DNA of 64,000 nucleotides from Fervidibacter sinensis (GTDB lineage: Bacteria; Armatimonadota; Fervidibacteria; Fervidibacterales; Fervidibacteraceae). The stretch is taken from the NCBI GenBank assembly GCA_032161045.1, contig JAVHTH010000001.1. The stretch is one strand, 5' to 3'. Both the position numbers and the translations under genes were made by a program. Shown here in pieces: positions 60,323 to 64,000 of this stretch. The notes beneath the pieces were generated by a model, which was given only the letters and a program-made list of their open reading frames with translations, had not been told where the DNA came from and did not search any database. Numbering within the stretch: the stretch's first letter is position 1; every line of letters begins with the position of its first letter.

Positions 60323-61600
60323 GTGCTGGATTTACGGCTCATTAGAGAACAACCTGAATTCGTCAAGGAGCGATTGAGAACAAGGGGAGACAACTATGAC
60401 GAACTGATTGACCGAATTATCGCTTTGGACGAGCAACGCCGACGAATTATAGTTGAGGTAGAAGACCTTAAGCATCGGCGAAATGTTGTGTCAAAGGAAA
60501 TCGGCATGATGATGCGCGAAGGAAAAGATGTGACGGCGCTTCGTGAGGAAATGAAGAAGGTAGGTGACCGCATCAACGAACTTGATGCCAAGTTGAGAGA
60601 AGTGGAAAGTGAATTGGAGCAAGTGCTTCTAACCGTGCCCAACATACCCCATGAAAGTGTGCCTGTAGGAAGTGACGAGACAGGCAATATTGTCGTTCGG
60701 ACTTGGGGTGAACCGCGAGATTTTGATTTTGAACCGAAACCTCACTGGGAGATCGGAGAACAACTTGGCATCATTGATTTTGCTCGCGGGGTGAAACTTT
60801 CTGGTTCTCGTTTTTACGGGTTGAAAGGGCTTGGCGCTGCTTTGGAGAGAGCACTCATAAACTTCATGTTAGACTTGCATACCCGTGAACACGGTTACAC
60901 GGAAGTTTTCCTCCCATTTCTCGTCAAGCCTTATTGCATGGAGGGCACAGGTCAGTTACCCAAGTTCAGTGAAGAAATGTATTTCTGCGAGCGTGATAAC
61001 TTGTGGCTAATTCCGACCGCTGAAGTTTCCGTCACAAACTTACACCGAGAAGAAATTTTGGATGCCGATGAATTGCCGTTAAAGTATGTCAGTTACTCAG
61101 CATGTTTCCGAAGAGAAGCAGGAGCTGCAGGTAAGGACATAAAAGGCGTCGTCCGTGTCCATCAGTTTAACAAAGTTGAGTTGGTCAAAATTACCACAGC
61201 GGAGCAAAGTTATGACGAACTTGAAAGCATGGTCAGGGATGCTTGCCATGTCCTTGAACTCTTGGGTTTACCTCACCGCGTCGTTTTGCTGTGCACGGGG
61301 GATATGGGCTTCTCGGCTGCAAAGACTTACGACATTGAAGTTTGGATGCCGGGAATGAACAGGTGGTTGGAGATTTCGTCATGCAGCAATTGCGAGGATT
61401 TCCAAGCACGCCGGATGAATTTGCGTTACCGCCCTCATAAAGGTTCAAAGCCGAGATATGCCCACACATTAAACGGCTCAGGTGTTGCGGTCGGACGAAC
61501 CTTAGCGGCAGTGTTGGAGAACTACCAGCAGCGAGACGGGAGTGTAGTTGTTCCTGAAGTGCTCAGACCGTATTTAAACGGAATTGAGCGCATTGAATAG
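60323..61600 (+). CDS. serS: Seryl-tRNA synthetase
   Basis: The 425-residue class II synthetase charges tRNA-Ser. An N-terminal coiled-coil arm (about residues 25-105) is followed by the catalytic domain with motif 2 FRREAGAAGKDIKGVVR and motif 3 GSGVAVGRTLAAVLEN, plus EISSCSNCEDFQARR. Length is normal. The start is GTG, with AAGGGGG upstream, 45 bases after the UPF0182 gene. I saw no T-box. Its stop lies two bases from the stop of the convergent TPR gene. Confidence 0.97.
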   Translation: MLDLRLIREQPEFVKERLRTRGDNYDELIDRIIALDEQRRRIIVEVEDLKHRRNVVSKEIGMMMREGKDVTALREEMKKVGDRINELDAKLREVESELEQVLLTVPNIPHESVPVGSDETGNIVVRTWGEPRDFDFEPKPHWEIGEQLGIIDFARGVKLSGSRFYGLKGLGAALERALINFMLDLHTREHGYTEVFLPFLVKPYCMEGTGQLPKFSEEMYFCERDNLWLIPTAEVSVTNLHREEILDADELPLKYVSYSACFRREAGAAGKDIKGVVRVHQFNKVELVKITTAEQSYDELESMVRDACHVLELLGLPHRVVLLCTGDMGFSAAKTYDIEVWMPGMNRWLEISSCSNCEDFQARRMNLRYRPHKGSKPRYAHTLNGSGVAVGRTLAAVLENYQQRDGSVVVPEVLRPYLNGIERIE

Positions 61601-61602
61601 TC

Positions 61603-62502
61603 CTACTCACGAATTCGCATTTGTCGCCGTTTTATCTCTTCCTCCAACTCCCTTGCTTTGAACTCTGCACGGGGTTCCAATTTGTGCCATTCGGTCATCT
61701 GCTTCATTATAGCGAGGGCGGAATCCAAATCCCCCATTTCCCGATAAATCTCTGCAAGCATGTGGCGTGGAATAGTCGCGAACTTTTTATCTGGATGGCG
61801 GATGAGGTTTTCCATCAGTTGAATTGCCTCTTCATAGTAACCGTTTTGGCTCATTGCTTCCGCTGCAGTGTAGCGCTCCGAAATTGTTACTGTTGCACCT
61901 CTTGCTACAGGGTTGTATGGGGCGTCTAATGCTGCTTCTTCCCAATGTTTGAGCGCGAGTCTAATGTTTGGCATTCGCTCGTAAGTGTGGGCAAGCATGT
62001 GTCTAACCCAGTCAATATCTTTCGTGAACTTGCCCGGAGCATTTAGTGCTCGTTCCAAGTAGTATGCTGCCAATACGGTGTCGCCCAGTTTGTCATACGC
62101 TGTCCAACCCAACCCAAAGAGGAGGCTGAAGTCGTTTGGCGAGCGTTCTAATCCTTGTTCGTAAACTTGAATGCCCAACTTTACCCACCGAAACCGTTGC
62201 TGCTCATCCTTTTCCTCCGCTCGCAGGTTGTAAGCAATATGCCATCCAGCGAAATCAAAGGCTTCAGCAAAGGACGGATCTAAGAAAGTCGTGATGCGAA
62301 GGAGCGGGAGCACCATCCACCATCTTCCTGTATCTCGGAAAATTTCGGATTGCTGCCACAAAGCTTTTGCCAACAACCTTCCAAGCAAGCGATAGGCATT
62401 AGTGCTCTCTGGAACAGCGACCGTAGGCAACCTCAGTTGGACGATGAAAGTAGCAAATGCCCACAATATTGCGAGGATCAAAAGTGGGCGATGCCTTCTC
62501 AT
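61603..62502 (-). CDS. Membrane-anchored TPR protein
   Basis: The 299-residue protein has an N-terminal membrane helix (HRPLLILAILWAFATFIV) and then helical repeats typical of tetratricopeptides, for example LLFGLGWTAYDKLGDTVLAA, MLAHTYERMPNIRLALKHW and ATIPRHMLAEIYREMGDLDS. It resembles the TPR protein at 17782 in form. ATG 62502 with GGGG eight bases upstream is preferred over ATG 62508, which overlaps the permease stop. It is the last gene of the AT-rich ABC/permease operon; the trailing part has normal base composition. Confidence 0.75.
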   Translation of the reverse strand: MRRHRPLLILAILWAFATFIVQLRLPTVAVPESTNAYRLLGRLLAKALWQQSEIFRDTGRWWMVLPLLRITTFLDPSFAEAFDFAGWHIAYNLRAEEKDEQQRFRWVKLGIQVYEQGLERSPNDFSLLFGLGWTAYDKLGDTVLAAYYLERALNAPGKFTKDIDWVRHMLAHTYERMPNIRLALKHWEEAALDAPYNPVARGATVTISERYTAAEAMSQNGYYEEAIQLMENLIRHPDKKFATIPRHMLAEIYREMGDLDSALAIMKQMTEWHKLEPRAEFKARELEEEIKRRQMRIRE

Positions 62503-62507
62503 ACTCA

Positions 62508-63209
62508 TCACCCCAGCATTTTAGGCAATTTCCAACTCGTTTGAAGTTGACGGACATACAAGCATATTGAAGCCACCACGAACCAGTAGACTGTCAAGTA
62601 AACAGCAGAACCCAACGCAACATCCCAACCCTGCCAACCCTCAAGCAAAACGAATTGCCTTAATTGTTCAACTGCCTGGTATGGCACTATCCAATTCCAA
62701 AAATCCAAAAGTGACTTGAACCTCAAGTCCCTAACGAAAGTTCCTGCCTCTACCAACAAGGGAGCTAAGACTATCGTCCCCACAAATCCGATGGTCCACA
62801 GAATACGGTATTTATAGAAGCCCTCCTCAAGAAAGTAGATCAAACTAACGACTGAAGATACAAGGAACAAAGTAACCCCAAACTTTAAGTAAGCTAAGAT
62901 ATCTATTTCCTTTATCACTATTAGATCATAAACAACCAAGAAGGTCACGCTTATCAATAGAACTGTTAAAGTATAACCAAGAAGCTCTGTATATCTTGAT
63001 ATCGTAGTAATAACGCTAGTAAAGGATAATCCTTTTAACAACACGAATGTAATGAATGTATTATAAACAAGGATTAATGACCAGAATATTGATAGAAAGC
63101 TTATTCTTAGATTCGTTAAGGTAACATTATACACAAGTATCTGACTGAGGACTGAAATGATAATGATATAGAGTAAAGTAACGAAAGGAAAGTACTGACT
63201 TCGTTTCAT
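62508..63209 (-). CDS. ABC-2-like permease, AT-rich N-terminal part
   Basis: The 233-residue protein has about six membrane helices and looks like an ABC-2-type permease or membrane partner of an ABC ATPase; no family-specific motif is certain. The N-terminal two thirds are AT-rich (rows near 63000 about 30% GC by count) with many Ile, Asn and Tyr codons, while the C-terminal third (from about LDFWNWIVPYQAVEQL) has normal composition. The start overlaps the ABC gene stop (ATGA) and has GGAGGA upstream. Base composition suggests that part of the gene was acquired or has decayed. Confidence 0.6.
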   Translation of the reverse strand: MKRSQYFPFVTLLYIIIISVLSQILVYNVTLTNLRISFLSIFWSLILVYNTFITFVLLKGLSFTSVITTISRYTELLGYTLTVLLISVTFLVVYDLIVIKEIDILAYLKFGVTLFLVSSVVSLIYFLEEGFYKYRILWTIGFVGTIVLAPLLVEAGTFVRDLRFKSLLDFWNWIVPYQAVEQLRQFVLLEGWQGWDVALGSAVYLTVYWFVVASICLYVRQLQTSWKLPKMLG

Positions 63210-63643
63210 AACTTTATATTCCTCCTTCGTGAAATAAGGTTGACAATTTTGTTATAGTTGTTGTAAATAGATTTATCAGGGAATTCTATATGTGGTAACG
63301 ATTGGATGATAGTGTTGGCATTGTAAGTATGAGGTCGGAAAGTGTTATGAGTGATTAGCACCGTCGGAGCAGGAAATGAATCCACTGAACCTGACTGGAA
63401 AATGTAATTGACGAGGCCTCGTTGGAGTGCTTGGCGTGGAGGCATATTGTATATCCAGATTTCCCCGCTATCAGGAAGCGTAAAACCGCAAAGGGTGTTC
63501 ATAACGGCCAAAGCATCTTGGTAATCGCCCATGATCCCTATACGCTCTCCTTCTTCAACAGTTAGTGTCAGACCATCCACTATGGGATAACCGTCAACTT
63601 TGACCACCAGATCCCGAATTTCCATCGCGATCATACACATCAC
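63206..63643 (-). CDS. Truncated, degenerate ABC transporter ATP-binding protein
   Basis: The 145-residue protein resembles the start of an ABC ATPase (MEIRDLVVKVDGYPIVDGL, LPDSGEIWIYNMPP), but the Walker A reads GIMGDYQDAL with no Gly-Lys-Ser/Thr, and the Q-loop, LSGGQ signature and Walker B are absent. A piece like the H-loop end, PAPTVLITHNT, follows directly, as if the core were deleted. The last 45 residues are AT-rich. Full members are about 220-300 residues. It starts in an overlap with the molybdenum-hydroxylase stop. It could be a pseudogene relic or a reduced, non-hydrolysing partner. Confidence 0.6.
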   Translation of the reverse strand: MMCMIAMEIRDLVVKVDGYPIVDGLTLTVEEGERIGIMGDYQDALAVMNTLCGFTLPDSGEIWIYNMPPRQALQRGLVNYIFQSGSVDSFPAPTVLITHNTFRPHTYNANTIIQSLPHIEFPDKSIYNNYNKIVNLISRRRNIKL

Positions 63644-64000
63644 ACCTTTTCTTTAGCGGCTTCTTTGGCAAGGACCAGTCTTTCCGGTGTGATGGGCACT
63701 TCACGCACCCATATCCTTGTTGCATCTGCGATAGCGCTCGCAACTGCGGCTAAGCCTGCAGTGATTGGAGGTTCTCCAACTCCTTTCACCCCATAAGGTC
63801 CATGCCTGGAAGAAAACTCTAACAAGGAAGTACTGACTTGTAAAGGCACATCGGTAATTGTTGGGATTTGGTAATCAGCTAAGTCTGGATTAATCAATCT
63901 CCCCTGCTCGTCGTATTTCATTTCCTCCATAGTCGCCCACGAGATTGACTGAGTGATAGCACCTTCCACCTGCCCTTCACATAATACTGGGTTAACAATG
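63640..64000 (-). CDS. Xanthine dehydrogenase family molybdopterin-binding subunit, C-terminal part (runs off window)
   Basis: The last 119 residues of a large molybdenum hydroxylase subunit are seen; the rest lies beyond the window. Before the first in-frame GTG at 63969 the frame stays open and reads IVNPVLCEGQVEGA, as expected for this family. It has GVKGVGEPPITAGLAAVASA, with the catalytic Glu of the GxKGxGE motif that is needed to attack purine or aldehyde substrates. The neighbouring medium (FAD) and small (iron-sulfur) subunits are not in the window. The stop overlaps the ABC fragment start. Confidence 0.9.
   Translation of the reverse strand, partial: IVNPVLCEGQVEGAITQSISWATMEEMKYDEQGRLINPDLADYQIPTITDVPLQVSTSLLEFSSRHGPYGVKGVGEPPITAGLAAVASAIADATRIWVREVPITPERLVLAKEAAKEKV

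Overview
The window (64 kb, GC close to one half by eye) is gene-dense bacterial chromosome. It best fits a thermophilic or environmental member of the Armatimonadota (Fervidibacteria-like). Pointers are a DUF1559-type prepilin with the FPVFARAR sequence typical of that phylum, a DUF6785-type membrane protein, many secreted sugar-active or sugar-related proteins, and strong GGAGG-type ribosome binding sites with frequent GTG starts. The assignment is inference; no rRNA is present to prove it. I found no rRNA, tRNA, CRISPR array, prophage or intact insertion sequence.

Layout. 1-3.8 kb (minus strand): end of a MATE exporter, a double-GNAT acetyltransferase, tyrS and a small retropepsin-like protease. 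4-12 kb (minus): a transglutaminase (TgpA-like)/DUF58/MoxR cluster behind a ComEC-like metallohydrolase, a family 2 glycosyltransferase, a Trm112-like protein and an unidentified membrane-anchored protein. 12-18 kb: pfkA, a coiled-coil protein with a 21-bp repeat, an SMP-30-like lactonase, a double-ACT protein, a cyclase-like membrane protein, a sialidase-like BNR protein. 17.8-26.5 kb (mostly plus): a TPR protein, lpdA, two receiver-only proteins, a free-standing GyrA C-terminal-domain protein, a DapB-like dehydrogenase, kdsD-like isomerase, a coiled-coil membrane protein, a prepilin and a LacD-type aldolase; purQ lies inside this stretch on the minus strand. 26.5-35.4 kb: purM, a GH20-like enzyme, a lone nuoG, a ceramidase-like protein and a DUF6785-type membrane protein.

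35.7-42.7 kb (minus) is the most unusual part: a YbjN-like protein, a Clp/Hsp100 protein whose second ATPase site is degenerate and which ends in a complete response-regulator receiver domain, and a 1081-residue STAND NTPase with C-terminal helical repeats. 42.8-54 kb: a Mut7-C nuclease-like protein, a beta-helix protein, icd, a PAS-LuxR regulator placed ahead of an eight-heme lipoprotein cytochrome, a jelly-roll secreted protein, then HerA-like ATPase, MNT nucleotidyltransferase and HEPN toxin in a row, and an FAD-dependent oxidoreductase. 54-64 kb: histidine kinase, response regulator and Rrf2 regulator as one operon, a UPF0182 membrane protein, serS, and a minus-strand operon of molybdenum hydroxylase (partial), a broken-looking ABC ATPase, a permease and a TPR protein. 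The ABC/permease part is strongly AT-rich.

Several intergenic gaps carry one family of short hairpins with conserved outer bases (GTAGGGGC...GCCCCTAC) and variable but mutually complementary stems; one gap also looks like a 133-bp MITE. The strongest candidates for undescribed biology are the Clp-receiver/STAND neighbourhood, the HerA-MNT-HEPN trio, the solitary GyrA-box protein and the hairpin family.
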